From assembly GCA_001771585.1 (NCBI GenBank), contig MEUE01000001.1:124001-188000 (forward strand): a stretch of DNA of 64,000 bases, read 5' to 3'. The stretch is from a candidate division WOR-1 bacterium RIFOXYB2_FULL_46_45 (GTDB lineage: Bacteria > Margulisbacteria > WOR-1 > XYC2-FULL-46-14). The notes beneath the pieces were generated by a model. That model saw nothing but the letters and a program-made list of their open reading frames with translations. It was not told where the DNA came from and did no database searches. Positions 16,541-25,595 of this stretch are shown here, piece after piece; positions within the stretch are counted from its first letter, which is position 1; every line of letters starts with the position of its first letter. A program made the position numbers and the translations under genes.

Positions 16541-17392
16541 TTAAATGAGTTTTGAGATGTACTTTTTTTCATCAATATAGGCCTTCAAAGCGTCTTTCCA
16601 AATTCTTAACCCAAATCGGCTGGCAAGAACCGAATACTTGGGGCGGTAAGCCTTGGTCGGATAGTCGGCGCCGGTCGCTTTTTGAAGATCGGCCTTTATC
16701 CCGGTCAATTCAAATATTTTGGCGGCAAATTGATACCACGAACACGAGCCGCTATTGGCAATATGATGGATCCCATAGCGATTAGTTTGGATCAATTTAT
16801 AAAGCGCCTGTGCCAGATCATATGTATAAGTCGGAGAGACAAATTCGTCGTCGACCACCCGGATCACGCCTCCCTGCTTGGCCTTCTTTATCATCCCTTC
16901 CACAAAATTTGTGCCGCCTTTACCCATACACCCCGCCACTCCGTAAAGCCCGCAAGTCCTGACGATAAAATATTTTTGTAAAATGTAGCGCGCGAAAAAC
17001 TCTCCCGCCAGTTTTGAAATTCCGTAGGCGCTCTTCGGTTCCGGAACATCCTTCTCCGAATAAGGTTTTTTTCTGTCGCCGGAAAAGACATAGTCGGTTG
17101 AAATGCTAACTAAAGCCGCACCAACTTCTTTGGCCGCAAGGGCCAGATTTCTAACCCCATAGGCATTAACTTTCAGAGCCAGTAGAATATTATCCTCGCA
17201 ATCATCCACCCTATGATACGCGGCGGTGTTGATGACAACTTCCGGAGAATGTTGCTTTAAAACCGCGGTGGTCATTTGGGGATCGGTGATATCAATCTCT
17301 TTTATCGTCAGCGGGATCTGATCTTCTTTTGGGATAACTTTACACAAGTCACATCCCAGCTGTCCGTCCGCGCCGATAATCATTATCTTCAT
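16541..17392 (-). CDS. rfbD: dTDP-4-dehydrorhamnose reductase
   Basis: Short-chain dehydrogenase of 283 residues that makes dTDP-L-rhamnose by reducing dTDP-4-dehydro-L-rhamnose. N-terminal cofactor motif GADGQLGCDL, then INTAAYHRVDDCE, STDYVFSGD and catalytic Y-x3-K in SAYGISKLAGE are characteristic. I take the ATG at 17392 (KIMIIGADG) because the family starts there and AGGATGG precedes it; the frame stays open upstream but that part is the other gene's sequence. It begins 4 bases after the DUF218 gene. The dehydratase and thymidylyltransferase of the pathway lie at 32150-33894; no epimerase (RfbC) is in the window. Confidence 0.93.
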   Translation of the reverse strand: MKIMIIGADGQLGCDLCKVIPKEDQIPLTIKEIDITDPQMTTAVLKQHSPEVVINTAAYHRVDDCEDNILLALKVNAYGVRNLALAAKEVGAALVSISTDYVFSGDRKKPYSEKDVPEPKSAYGISKLAGEFFARYILQKYFIVRTCGLYGVAGCMGKGGTNFVEGMIKKAKQGGVIRVVDDEFVSPTYTYDLAQALYKLIQTNRYGIHHIANSGSCSWYQFAAKIFELTGIKADLQKATGADYPTKAYRPKYSVLASRFGLRIWKDALKAYIDEKKYISKLI

Positions 17393-17396
17393 ATTG

Positions 17397-17984
17397 CTAC
17401 CATCCTTTAAACGCGTATGAAACCAGTTTAACATATTCCAGCACCACTTCCTCACTGTCTTCGTTCCTGGTCCACCATCTGTGCAAATTAAACTTGCTGT
17501 TTTTGGCCGGATAGATCGCAACCTGGATCCCGGATTTATTAAAGACCTTCTTAAATACCCCTTTAACCCGCCGAGTGTGGGTTGGTGATGTTACAATCAG
17601 TACCGATTTTACCCCCAGTTTTTGTAAAATCGGCAGAGAGAGCGTGGCATTTTCATAGGTCGACTGGGATCGATCTTCAATTATAATCGCCGATAACGGA
17701 ACGCCCAGCGCGTTGGCATGTTTGCGCATTAAATCGGCCAAGGTTACTTTCCAATAAACATACCCGCCGCTGACCATAAAATATTTTCCCAGCCCCTGCC
17801 GGTATAATTCCGCCCCCTGCCTGATCCGCTCTCCGTTTGAATCGCCTGAGACAACAACAATCGCATCCGCTTTTTTGAGCGGATCGGCAACAATTAAAAA
17901 CCTGGCCGCGGATTCGAGGATAAAAGGATAGGAAAGGTAGACCACAAGCAAAAACACTGCTAAAATCGTCAGTATGCGTCTCAT
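17397..17984 (-). CDS. YdcF/SanA-like DUF218 membrane protein
   Basis: 195 residues with an N-terminal signal anchor (ILTILAVFLLVVYLSYPFIL). The DUF218 core is clear: ADAIVVVSGDSNGERIRQGA, YFMVSGG, EDRSQSTYENATLSLPIL and LIVTSPTHTRRVKGVF. Members act in cell-envelope and polysaccharide processes, but the reaction is not well settled. It is co-oriented with rfbD and 4 bases upstream of it, matching a role in surface glycans. Its start codon region overlaps the divergent plus-strand start at 17974 by 11 bases; a TATAAT 11 bases before the ATG would give it its own promoter inside the other gene. Confidence 0.85.
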   Translation of the reverse strand: MRRILTILAVFLLVVYLSYPFILESAARFLIVADPLKKADAIVVVSGDSNGERIRQGAELYRQGLGKYFMVSGGYVYWKVTLADLMRKHANALGVPLSAIIIEDRSQSTYENATLSLPILQKLGVKSVLIVTSPTHTRRVKGVFKKVFNKSGIQVAIYPAKNSKFNLHRWWTRNEDSEEVVLEYVKLVSYAFKGW

Positions 17985-18924
17985 AAAATTAATTAATTAT
18001 AGCATTTTCGCCCTGTTTTTGTTTTGCGCTATTTCCGCGGCGAATGACGGCATCGAAAAATGGCAGATCCAGCAAAATCTCCTGGTCAGCCCCCCGCTTT
18101 ATCTTGAAGCCGCCGACAATGACACCATTGAAATAAAATTCAAGTCGCCCTTAAACCAAACGGTTAGAATCCTCTGGGTCGGGACTTTTGACAACAACTT
18201 GATCCCTCAAAAACAGGTTGAGTTTGAAGCGAAAGAAAAAAAAGCTTATGTTATAAACTTAAAGCACCGCAATCCGCTCTGGGACGGGACCATCAGCCGG
18301 ATTATTTTAACCCCGGTCCTGCCGATTGATTCCATAAAAATAAAAAAGGGAACCTTGGGCGACAATCTCTCCTCCGGAATCTTTGAATTTTTTGGCCCGA
18401 AAGGAAGGGCCGTTGTCGGCAGTACTATCAACAATATTCCAGCGAGTTCGTTTTGTGGACGTTCGGTCAACCACTATGCTTATTGGATTATTTTTATTGC
18501 CGCAATCGCACTCACCCTCTTATCCCTCTCTCGGAGAGAGAGGGAGGCAGGAACTAAAATTGTTTGGACAGTCATTGTCCTTTGGATACTGCTCGAAACA
18601 AACGCATGGTACAACCAAATAAACATATTGAAAAGCGACTGGCCGTTGTGGGGAAAAACCTTGGATGAAAAGCGAGCGGAAGTTACCGGCGCGGACTTTT
18701 ATAATTTCTTAAAATTCTGCGACCAAAAGCTTCCGCCCGGATCCAAAATACAATTTGAAACCTCTGCCGGCTATTTCCATTCCAAAGCCACCTATTACCT
18801 TTATCCGCACCGGATGGTCACCAAAGAAGCCGATTATTGCCTGGTTTACCGGGAACCGGCAAAGGCGAAAGGAACAATTTTCGCGAAGTATAAAGAAGGA
18901 GAATATATCTTAAAATGCAAATGA
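17974..18924 (+). CDS. membrane-anchored accessory protein of a GT-C module (copy 1)
   Basis: 316 residues. A signal peptide (SIFALFLFCAISAA) is followed by a beta-rich extracytoplasmic domain (residues 25-160), one or two membrane spans (residues 165-215) and a small C-terminal domain. Its layout and several phrases (ADFYNFLKFCDQKL, YYLYPHRMV, WGKTLDEK) match the protein at 27493-28488, and both genes overlap a GT-C-like gene immediately downstream, so this is one of two copies of a gene pair. An inserted palindrome encodes LSLSRRERE between the spans; the paralogue lacks it. The start overlaps the divergent DUF218 start. Role unknown; perhaps an acceptor-binding or assembly partner of the transferase. 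Confidence 0.75.
   Translation: MRLIKLINYSIFALFLFCAISAANDGIEKWQIQQNLLVSPPLYLEAADNDTIEIKFKSPLNQTVRILWVGTFDNNLIPQKQVEFEAKEKKAYVINLKHRNPLWDGTISRIILTPVLPIDSIKIKKGTLGDNLSSGIFEFFGPKGRAVVGSTINNIPASSFCGRSVNHYAYWIIFIAAIALTLLSLSRREREAGTKIVWTVIVLWILLETNAWYNQINILKSDWPLWGKTLDEKRAEVTGADFYNFLKFCDQKLPPGSKIQFETSAGYFHSKATYYLYPHRMVTKEADYCLVYREPAKAKGTIFAKYKEGEYILKCK
18523..18545. repeat. palindrome inside the accessory protein gene
   Basis: TCCCTCTCT (18523-18531) and AGAGAGGGA (18537-18545), preceded by CTCACCCTCTTA. The same words recur at 46774-46945. Absent from the paralogous gene at 27493. Confidence 0.65.
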
Positions 18925-20213
18925 TTTACGCGTTAATTATCCCCTTTCTGTTGGGGCTTTCAGTATTTTTAATCGTCTATAAGAAACCGCCGTTATACCT
19001 GGCCCTGGCGGCTGCCTATCCGATTGGGATTGGCATCCTGGCTTTTATTATGTTTCTTCTGGGACTTGCCGGGATTCCGCTTAATTTAATTAATATTTCC
19101 GTCGCGGGATGGGGCGTTATTGTTGTTTTTTCTGTGTTTATCATAATTGGAAGGCGAGGATTCGAATCCTCGCCTTCGTTTCAATTTCGGCCCATTGATT
19201 TTCTTCTCTTATTATTAATTGGCGCAAAAGTGGCTTATGTCCTTTTGGAAGCAATGATCAAGCCGGTCTTCACCTGGGACGCCTGGAGCAGGTACGCCGC
19301 GGCGGCAAAATATATCTTTTTTGACCATAGTTTTAGAACGCCTGTTTTCGCAAGGACAATGGAAGATTATCCGCCGCTTGTTATCTTCAACCAGGCCTGG
19401 ATTTTATTTTGCGAGGGATACTGGAACGATATCGCGATAAAAATCATCTCCCCCCTGCTCTTCTTATCTCTTCTTGTTATCTTTTATTACGGATTAAGAA
19501 GATTTCAGGAAAGGACCACCTCCCTGCTGTTCACTTTTTTGCTGTCAACTTTGCCATTTATCGTCTTTCACGCGACTACCGCTTATCTTGACCTGCCGAT
19601 GACCTTTTATTACACCGCGGGGACCATTTTTCTTCTTTTGTTTCTAAAAGATAAAAACCCGCAAGATCTGCTCGTTTCGGCAATATTTTTGGGGCTTGGC
19701 ATCTGGACCAAGCGGGCGGGGATTTACCTGGCGGGGATTGATTCGATCGTCCTCCTCGGTTACCTTGCGATTGAAAACCGGGAGAAACTTTGGGACACCC
19801 TGCAATATTTTATTATTCTTGCGCTGATCGGATTGCCGTGGGTGGTTTATAACAAACTGGTCGCGGTGTCGCATTATTATACGGTCGGCGATTTGGCCGC
19901 GGTGAATCCCGACTCTTTCAGCCGGCTTCCGGATCTTTTGGGGGCTTTCGCGGACAAGATGTTCCATTCGGCCAACTGGCATTTGGCGTGGGCATTGTTT
20001 TTGATAGCTTTAGTTTTCTTCTTTAGAAATATCAAAAAGGAAAAAGCGGCACTGTTGGCGATTATTGTCTTAAACCTGCTGGCACTTATTTACACTTTTA
20101 TGTTTACCGGAAGCTATCAATTCTTGCTGGACGGCACCCTTTTTAATAGGGTTATGATGTATATGGTGCCGATTACGGTGTTCTTTGTCGGGTTATTGGC
20201 TTTTAAGGATTGA
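18915..20213 (+). CDS. GT-C (PMT/ArnT-like) polytopic glycosyltransferase, module copy 1
   Basis: 432 residues with about eleven membrane spans. The first external loop carries an acidic motif, KPVFTWDAWSRYAA, equivalent to the Asp-containing catalytic loop of GT39/GT83-type enzymes that use polyprenyl-phosphate sugars; HATTAYLDLPMTFYYTAG and a TKRAGIYLAG loop also fit. Expected to add a sugar on the outer face of the inner membrane. It overlaps the accessory gene by 10 bases and is paralogous to 26216-27496. Residues 79-87 (GRRGFESSPS) come from a palindrome absent in the paralogue. Its 3' end overlaps the convergent GT9 gene by 21 bases. Confidence 0.82.
   Translation: MQMIYALIIPFLLGLSVFLIVYKKPPLYLALAAAYPIGIGILAFIMFLLGLAGIPLNLINISVAGWGVIVVFSVFIIIGRRGFESSPSFQFRPIDFLLLLLIGAKVAYVLLEAMIKPVFTWDAWSRYAAAAKYIFFDHSFRTPVFARTMEDYPPLVIFNQAWILFCEGYWNDIAIKIISPLLFLSLLVIFYYGLRRFQERTTSLLFTFLLSTLPFIVFHATTAYLDLPMTFYYTAGTIFLLLFLKDKNPQDLLVSAIFLGLGIWTKRAGIYLAGIDSIVLLGYLAIENREKLWDTLQYFIILALIGLPWVVYNKLVAVSHYYTVGDLAAVNPDSFSRLPDLLGAFADKMFHSANWHLAWALFLIALVFFFRNIKKEKAALLAIIVLNLLALIYTFMFTGSYQFLLDGTLFNRVMMYMVPITVFFVGLLAFKD
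19151..19176. repeat. 26-base perfect palindrome inside a GT-C gene
   Basis: AAGGCGAGGATTC followed at once by its exact reverse complement. Translated in frame in a loop between membrane spans. A shorter relative (GCGAGGAT-ATAG-ATCCTCGC) lies in the phosphohexomutase gene. Confidence 0.8.
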
Positions 20214-21149
20214 GTCAACCGCGGATAAAACTTCTCCAACCGAAATATCTTTCAGGCACTTAATTTGAAATGGACACTTTTTAAAACTACGGTTATCCAG
20301 AAAACACGGACTGCAATCGTAACCTTTATATAAAACAATATTGTTTTTTCCGTAGGGACCGGTTTGTCCTGGATCGGTCGGCCCCATGACTGCCACCACC
20401 GGAGTCTTAACTGCCGTTGCGATGTGCATCGGGCCGGTGTCACCCGTAATCATCACGGAACACTTCTTCAGCAGGGCGGCCAATTCAAGCAGCGTGGTCT
20501 TTCCAGTCAAATCTAATGTATCAAAATTAAGTTCATTGGCAAAGGAAGCGTCTTCTTTTCCGCCAACCAGAACGATTTGGTGGTCATATTTCTTATGGAT
20601 TTCCCGGCAAAGCTCAATAAAGTTTTCTCGCGGCCAGCGCTTACGTTCGGTTTTGGTCCCCGGATTATTGCCCCCGCCGGCGCAAACGGCAACATATTTA
20701 CCGCCACCCAAAATCTTATCCTCATCCGGCCAGATGTTTTCTTCGCCCGTCTGTTGCAATAGATTTAATGCCTGTTCAATCTTATGTCCTCCCGCGCTAT
20801 TTTTTGGAAGCGAAATCCGCTTTTTTGCACCGATAAACCGGATCAGAAGGTTCATCCAAAAAGAGCGATGCAGGGATACGGAAAGGTCAAAATTTTCTTT
20901 TCTTAAACTCCAAATCAGCGCCGCCAATGCGGGAAGCTTTTTTTGGTAGAAAATTGAATCGTCAACCGCGATAATCCTGTCGATATAAGGGTTGTTTTTT
21001 AAAACATCCTGCGACCATTTTCCGACCAGCCAGGAAATTTCGGCTTCCGGATATTTTTTGCACAATTCCGGGAGAATAGCGGTTGCCATGACGACATCGC
21101 CGATGGCGCCGAGAAGAACAATCAGTATTTTATCGAAATTTTTCGCCAT
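20193..21149 (-). CDS. glycosyltransferase family 9 (heptosyltransferase-like)
   Basis: 318 residues, GT-B fold. The family signatures are present: start DKILIVLLGAIGDVVMATAI, then GNNPGTKTERKRWP in the middle (substrate loop), and the ADP-sugar site MITGDTGPMHIATA followed by VVAVMGPTDPGQTGPYG. GT9 enzymes add heptoses or related sugars to lipopolysaccharide core, on the cytoplasmic side. This supports an outer-membrane glycolipid. The C-terminal YDCSPCF...CPFQIKC cysteine motif is common to the family. The start overlaps the GT2 gene by 20 bases; minus-strand run from 25593. Confidence 0.93.
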   Translation of the reverse strand: MAKNFDKILIVLLGAIGDVVMATAILPELCKKYPEAEISWLVGKWSQDVLKNNPYIDRIIAVDDSIFYQKKLPALAALIWSLRKENFDLSVSLHRSFWMNLLIRFIGAKKRISLPKNSAGGHKIEQALNLLQQTGEENIWPDEDKILGGGKYVAVCAGGGNNPGTKTERKRWPRENFIELCREIHKKYDHQIVLVGGKEDASFANELNFDTLDLTGKTTLLELAALLKKCSVMITGDTGPMHIATAVKTPVVAVMGPTDPGQTGPYGKNNIVLYKGYDCSPCFLDNRSFKKCPFQIKCLKDISVGEVLSAVDSILKSQ

Positions 21150-22053
21150 TGCCTCTTCCCCATTTGCCCGCGTAAAAATCGATTACCCCACAAATCGTGG
21201 CCCACGCCCCCCGGGGCTGTCCCATCAATAAAGAGCCAAAAATCCTTTTTGTAAGCAACAAAAGAAAAACCGGCCAGAATAAAGGGACATTGATCTTTAA
21301 TTTTTCCTTAAAGATCAAATGGTTGCGGGTCCGGTAATACAAATAGAAAGGGGACCTTCTTCCGCCGGAAGATCGTGCCAGCTTATGATAAATAATGCTT
21401 GCGGGATTATAGACAACTTTAAACCCCGCTTCTTTAGCTTTAACACAAAAATTGGCGTCTTCATGGCTGTGATAATAATCCTCGTCGAGCATTCCAATCT
21501 TTTCAAAAACCTCTTTTTTTATCAGCATGGCACAGCCGGAGGCAAAATCAATCTCCAGGACATTATCATATTGTCCGTTGTCGGGCTCATTCTCCCCTCG
21601 ATGGTAAGTAAAGCCGGTCTTTTTATTCAAGAATCCGCCTGCAAACCAGATGATTTTACTGTTAGAAAAATAAATTTTGGGTCCAACGATGCCTATTTGG
21701 GGGTCGGACTCGGCAATTCGTACCAATTCCGATAAAAAGTCCGGTTTTACAACAGTATCATTATTCAAAAGCAAAACATAATCGGCCTGATGCTCCAGAG
21801 CATATTTTATACCGACATTATTGCCGCCGGTAAAACCGAGGTTTTGCTTGTTCTCAACAAACGAAATATGGCCAAAAGCGGCCTTCAATCTTGGCAAAGA
21901 ATTATTTTCTGAAGCATTGTCCACCAAAACGATACTGAATTTGGGATAATTGGCGACACACACGGATTGGATACACTTGCTGGCATCGTCAAAATTATTC
22001 CAGTTCAAAATTATAATATATATATTTATATTATTGTTATTTTCTGAATTCAT
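21130..22053 (-). CDS. glycosyltransferase family 2 (rhamnosyltransferase-like)
   Basis: 307-residue GT-A fold inverting glycosyltransferase. N-terminal YIIILNWNNFDDASKCIQSV and FSIVLVDNASENNS, the conserved Gly-Asn stretch NLGFTGGNNVGIKYAL, and the metal-binding DxD equivalent LLLNNDTVV are typical of the WbbL-like subgroup. GCAMLIKKEVFEKIGMLDEDYY gives the acceptor-site Asp-Glu. Probably adds a deoxyhexose or hexose to the growing repeat unit on the cytoplasmic face. It overlaps the methyltransferase upstream by 17 bases and GT9 downstream by 20 bases. Confidence 0.93.
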   Translation of the reverse strand: MNSENNNNINIYIIILNWNNFDDASKCIQSVCVANYPKFSIVLVDNASENNSLPRLKAAFGHISFVENKQNLGFTGGNNVGIKYALEHQADYVLLLNNDTVVKPDFLSELVRIAESDPQIGIVGPKIYFSNSKIIWFAGGFLNKKTGFTYHRGENEPDNGQYDNVLEIDFASGCAMLIKKEVFEKIGMLDEDYYHSHEDANFCVKAKEAGFKVVYNPASIIYHKLARSSGGRRSPFYLYYRTRNHLIFKEKLKINVPLFWPVFLLLLTKRIFGSLLMGQPRGAWATICGVIDFYAGKWGRGNGEKFR

Positions 22054-22747
22054 ACCTTATCGCCTTTGGAAAAACATGTGATAAGAGCCAGCCGACTGGA
22101 TAAGTCAAAACCCACAGGGGAAACAAAAACCAAAAAAATCTTAGCTCCAAAAACAATTTGGTAGAAAAAAAATCCTCCGAAAACATCCCCATGACCCTGC
22201 GCCAAAATAACGATCCCCGCTCAAAATCTCCGGTCTCGGAAACAATCCGATTTCCCCAAAAAAACATTAGCGCCAAATATATGTTTTCAATCCCCCTCTT
22301 CTTTGTCTTTTTCAGTAAAATCAGGTTAAATTCTTTAATTAATCGCACAATCGCTTCATCTGAAAAAATATTTTTATGGCCAATTTCAATTAAATACGCC
22401 GGATGGATTTTTTTTAAAAATTCTTCCGATTTATAATAAGGAATCTCAACGATTAATTTGCCGTTCTTCTTCAAACACCTCAAAACCTCCTTAAAGGACG
22501 CATGCGGATTGTTTAAATGCTCCAAAACATCAAAAAGATAAATCTCATCAAAAAAAACGTTTTCAAAAGGCAGGCTGTTTTCAGCAATTAAAACAAAAGA
22601 TTTATCTCTATATTTATTTCTTGCCTTCTTTATGTTCTCATCCGAAATATCTACCCCCCAATAATCTGCCTTCCTGCCAAGATATATTGAGCGGTAGCCG
22701 TCCCCGCAACCAAAATCAAGAATTTTTTTTCTCGCCGTCAACGGCAT
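22037..22747 (-). CDS. SAM-dependent class I methyltransferase with membrane-associated tail
   Basis: 236 residues. The N-terminal Rossmann fold shows motif I (KILDFGCGDGYRSIYLG), the acidic end of the next strand (WGVDISDENIKKA) and DEIYLFDVLEHLNNPHASF, as in Methyltransf_11 proteins. The C-terminal 60 residues contain a hydrophobic stretch (FFWFLFPLWVLTYPVGWLL) that should touch or enter the membrane. Likely methylates a sugar or lipid-linked intermediate of the polysaccharide (inference from neighbours). Overlaps its neighbours on both sides by 10-17 bases, within the 25593-20193 unit. Confidence 0.88.
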   Translation of the reverse strand: MPLTARKKILDFGCGDGYRSIYLGRKADYWGVDISDENIKKARNKYRDKSFVLIAENSLPFENVFFDEIYLFDVLEHLNNPHASFKEVLRCLKKNGKLIVEIPYYKSEEFLKKIHPAYLIEIGHKNIFSDEAIVRLIKEFNLILLKKTKKRGIENIYLALMFFWGNRIVSETGDFERGSLFWRRVMGMFSEDFFSTKLFLELRFFWFLFPLWVLTYPVGWLLSHVFPKAIRYEFRK

Positions 22748-24171
22748 TGCTTTACCTTCCTGATATAAGACCTGACTTTGTTTATTACAAGAAACAAAAC
22801 CTCGCCAATCGTGGCAAAAGCATTTCTCTTAAAATTATACAAAATGTAAGCGCGAGCATTGCTTATAGATATGCCGGCTTTGGCTTTTTTAAACAAAGCT
22901 ATAAACTCGCTTTTGGGTATGTCTGTAAGATTTATATTGAGATCGTCTACCAATGAACAATCCCAATTTTTGGCTTCTGAAAATTGTTTTTCAAAATCAT
23001 TATAGAGTTTTGTTCCTGGAAGCAAAACGAGCTTATATAACCCAGCAACGTCCGGCTTGATCTTTTTCAAAAATCTCATGGTCTGGGCAAAATCTTCTTT
23101 AGTCTCCCCCGGCATGCCCACAATAAGGTTGGCCAATATTCTCAAGCCAACTTTGCGGGTTAGCCCAGCCGCCTTATAATTATCTGCAATTTTAACGCGT
23201 TTGTTCATTAAATCAAGCATTTTCTGCGATCCGGATTCAAAACCGTATTCTACCTGAATACAGCCAGCCTTTTTCAGCTTTAAAAGAATATCTTCATCCA
23301 CTGCATTAGCTTTCATCTGGACGGCAAATACGATTTTCCTGTTTATACCTCTTTTAATTATTTCATCACAAATAGCATGGGCGCGCGCCAGATTACTTGC
23401 GAACATGTCATCAGCAAAATAGATCCCTTCAACCTTATATCTTTCAATAAGATGTTCTAATTCGGCAATAACATAACCGGCCGAATGATAACGCACGCTG
23501 CGCCCAAAAACCAAGGGCGCACAACAAAAGCTGCACAAAAAAGGACATCCTCGGGTGGTAAAAATACTGGTTCCTTTAAGACTCACCCCTCTAATTAAAT
23601 GTTTGGATTTTTGAGTATATGATCGCATATCCAAAAGCTCCCGGGCAGGAAATAATATAGAATCCATTTCTTTAATCGGCGGCGGCAAAGGATTTGCAAC
23701 AACATCTTCCCCTTTGCGGTAAAGAATTCCCAAAATATTCTCAGCCTTATTTCCAAGCAGGATATTCACAAAGGTTTCCTCTCCCTCGCCCACAACCACA
23801 CAATCTATTTCCTTACAATCCGCCATAACCTGATGAGACAAAATAGTCGGATGCACCCCGCCGGCAATTACTCTTGCCAAAGGAACTATTTTTTTGACCA
23901 TTCTGGCAACTTTATAGGTATCGAAAATAAGAGGAGTAGTTGCCCCAATACCAACAAAATCCGGCCTCTCTTCCCTAAGCATCTTTTCTGTTAATTCATC
24001 AACTCTTTTAAAATCCATATTATTTTTCCATAACAATAAATCGCGGTCAAAAACAAAAACCTCAAATCCTAATGCGAGAACTTTTGCAGCAATGTAGGCA
24101 ATTCCAAGCGGAGGGAAAGAATACCCCCAGTCCCTATTGACATTAGTGGGATTAATCAGGCAGATTTTCAT
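22738..24171 (-). CDS. B12-binding radical SAM protein
   Basis: 477 residues. Residues 1-145 form a cobalamin-binding-type Rossmann domain (MKICLINPTNVNRDWGYSFP, GIGATTPLIFDTY, VIAGGVHP). The radical SAM core has the 4Fe-4S motif C-x3-C-x2-C as GCPFLCSFC near residue 210, then GIYFADDMFASN and VEYGFESGSQKMLDLM. Members of this class methylate unactivated carbons or do other difficult modifications of small molecules, sugars or lipids. Being inside a glycan operon, it may modify a sugar or the lipid carrier (inference). It lies 3 bases after the flippase gene and overlaps the methyltransferase by 10 bases. Confidence 0.92.
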   Translation of the reverse strand: MKICLINPTNVNRDWGYSFPPLGIAYIAAKVLALGFEVFVFDRDLLLWKNNMDFKRVDELTEKMLREERPDFVGIGATTPLIFDTYKVARMVKKIVPLARVIAGGVHPTILSHQVMADCKEIDCVVVGEGEETFVNILLGNKAENILGILYRKGEDVVANPLPPPIKEMDSILFPARELLDMRSYTQKSKHLIRGVSLKGTSIFTTRGCPFLCSFCCAPLVFGRSVRYHSAGYVIAELEHLIERYKVEGIYFADDMFASNLARAHAICDEIIKRGINRKIVFAVQMKANAVDEDILLKLKKAGCIQVEYGFESGSQKMLDLMNKRVKIADNYKAAGLTRKVGLRILANLIVGMPGETKEDFAQTMRFLKKIKPDVAGLYKLVLLPGTKLYNDFEKQFSEAKNWDCSLVDDLNINLTDIPKSEFIALFKKAKAGISISNARAYILYNFKRNAFATIGEVLFLVINKVRSYIRKVKQCR

Positions 24172-24174
24172 TTG

Positions 24175-25593
24175 TCAGCCGCCGGCCCTAATCTTGCCAT
24201 AAAAATTTATTATAAAATTTCTTTCCAAAACCCAAACCACGGCAAGATAAAGACACAAAAAAAGCAAGGCAAAACCCACAGAAGGCAGATTGAAAAAACT
24301 TATCACGCAAAAAACCGGAATGGATATAAGTACAGATGAAAAGGCGTTTTTGACAATATTTATCTTAATTACCCTGCAAACAAAATAAAACAAAATAACC
24401 ACAACAACTGCTTCGGATAAAATGGTAGCAAAGGCCGCACCGACAAAATCCCAATATGGGATAAAAAACGAATTCAAAATAATATTGACAAAAGCCCCAA
24501 AGCCAACCGCCCACAAAAATTCCATATTCATACCAGAAGGGATAAGCACTAAATGGCCATATAAACCACTAAGCGCAACCAGAATCAAGCTACTTATCAA
24601 AATTTGCAGGGCAAAAACAGAAGGGGCATAGCTGCTGCCAAAAAAAAGATGAACCATTGCGGAAGATAAAATAATTACCATAAATATTAATGGCACCAGA
24701 GCCAAGAAAGTTAGTTTAATATATTTATTTAAAAAATCTTCGGCCGCCACTCTGCCCTGTACAAATTTTCCGCTGACTACGGGGAAAGCCGTGGCCTGCC
24801 ATAATAACAAAAAACCAACAATAGCAGAAAAAAGCTTATAAGCGGCATTATAGTATCCCACCGCTTCAGGATCACTCATAAATCCCAGCATGATTGTATC
24901 CAAATTGTGATATATCTGGACTAAAATCAAAGACGCTCCTACGGGAACAGCATCCAAAAAATATTTCCACCAGTTTGAAGGCTCTAAATGCTTAAATCGA
25001 ACCGCAATGAAGCGGCTAAACAATAAAACTAGAAAAACTAGGGAAGTAAGCATGCCGCTTAAAAAATACAGCACGGGAATAAAAACAAAGCCTTCCGGCG
25101 ACTTAATAAATAAAATAACCATGCCCAGAAAGAGGGTGCCGAATAATATTTTAGAAAATGCAATAAACTCCATTTTTTCAAGCCCGGCAAAAACCCAGTC
25201 AGAATTTAGCGCCCGATAGAAAATAGAAAGAAAGGTCATAACAAAAAGCATTCTGATTGTAAATGTCAGAGGCAACAAATACAGGATAACAGTTGAAACG
25301 ATAAAAACAAAAAAAGCCGCAGACAGCCTTAATAAAAAAATATTGATCGAAATAACTTCCGGATGGCTCTTTTTGCTGGCAATATCCCTGGTTCCCAATA
25401 TGGTCAGCCCCGAATCAACTATAAGCTCAAGATAGACAAAGAATGCAAACGCAAAATTAAAAAGACCAAAAGCTGCCACCCCTATAACTCTGGCGATATA
25501 TATCATCGCAAAAAAATTCAAGCCCCTGCCCACTATATCGCCGGCAGAGAGCCATGAAAAATTTTTAGCCATTTTTTTTGTTATATTAGTCAT
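24175..25593 (-). CDS. polysaccharide flippase (Wzx/MATE-like)
   Basis: 472 residues with about fourteen membrane spans, the size and layout of O-antigen/teichuronic flippases of the MOP superfamily. N-terminal AKNFSWLSAGDIVGRGLNFFA and later VQIYHNLDTIMLGFMSDPEAVGYYNAAYKL (in two parts) are family hallmarks. It would move lipid-linked repeat units across the inner membrane to the ligase at 11860. It follows the winged-helix gene by 2 bases; its first codons overlap a weak TATAAT. Together with GT2, GT9 and the initiating transferase it completes a Wzx-dependent pathway. Confidence 0.93.
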   Translation of the reverse strand: MTNITKKMAKNFSWLSAGDIVGRGLNFFAMIYIARVIGVAAFGLFNFAFAFFVYLELIVDSGLTILGTRDIASKKSHPEVISINIFLLRLSAAFFVFIVSTVILYLLPLTFTIRMLFVMTFLSIFYRALNSDWVFAGLEKMEFIAFSKILFGTLFLGMVILFIKSPEGFVFIPVLYFLSGMLTSLVFLVLLFSRFIAVRFKHLEPSNWWKYFLDAVPVGASLILVQIYHNLDTIMLGFMSDPEAVGYYNAAYKLFSAIVGFLLLWQATAFPVVSGKFVQGRVAAEDFLNKYIKLTFLALVPLIFMVIILSSAMVHLFFGSSYAPSVFALQILISSLILVALSGLYGHLVLIPSGMNMEFLWAVGFGAFVNIILNSFFIPYWDFVGAAFATILSEAVVVVILFYFVCRVIKINIVKNAFSSVLISIPVFCVISFFNLPSVGFALLFLCLYLAVVWVLERNFIINFYGKIRAGG

Positions 25594-25595
25594 AA

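Noticed and set aside
17393-17521. A 43-residue N-terminal extension of RfbD (open frame from 17521)
   Set aside because: The family begins at KIMIIGADG; the extension is the overlapping DUF218 gene read in another frame, and a ribosome site precedes the ATG at 17392.
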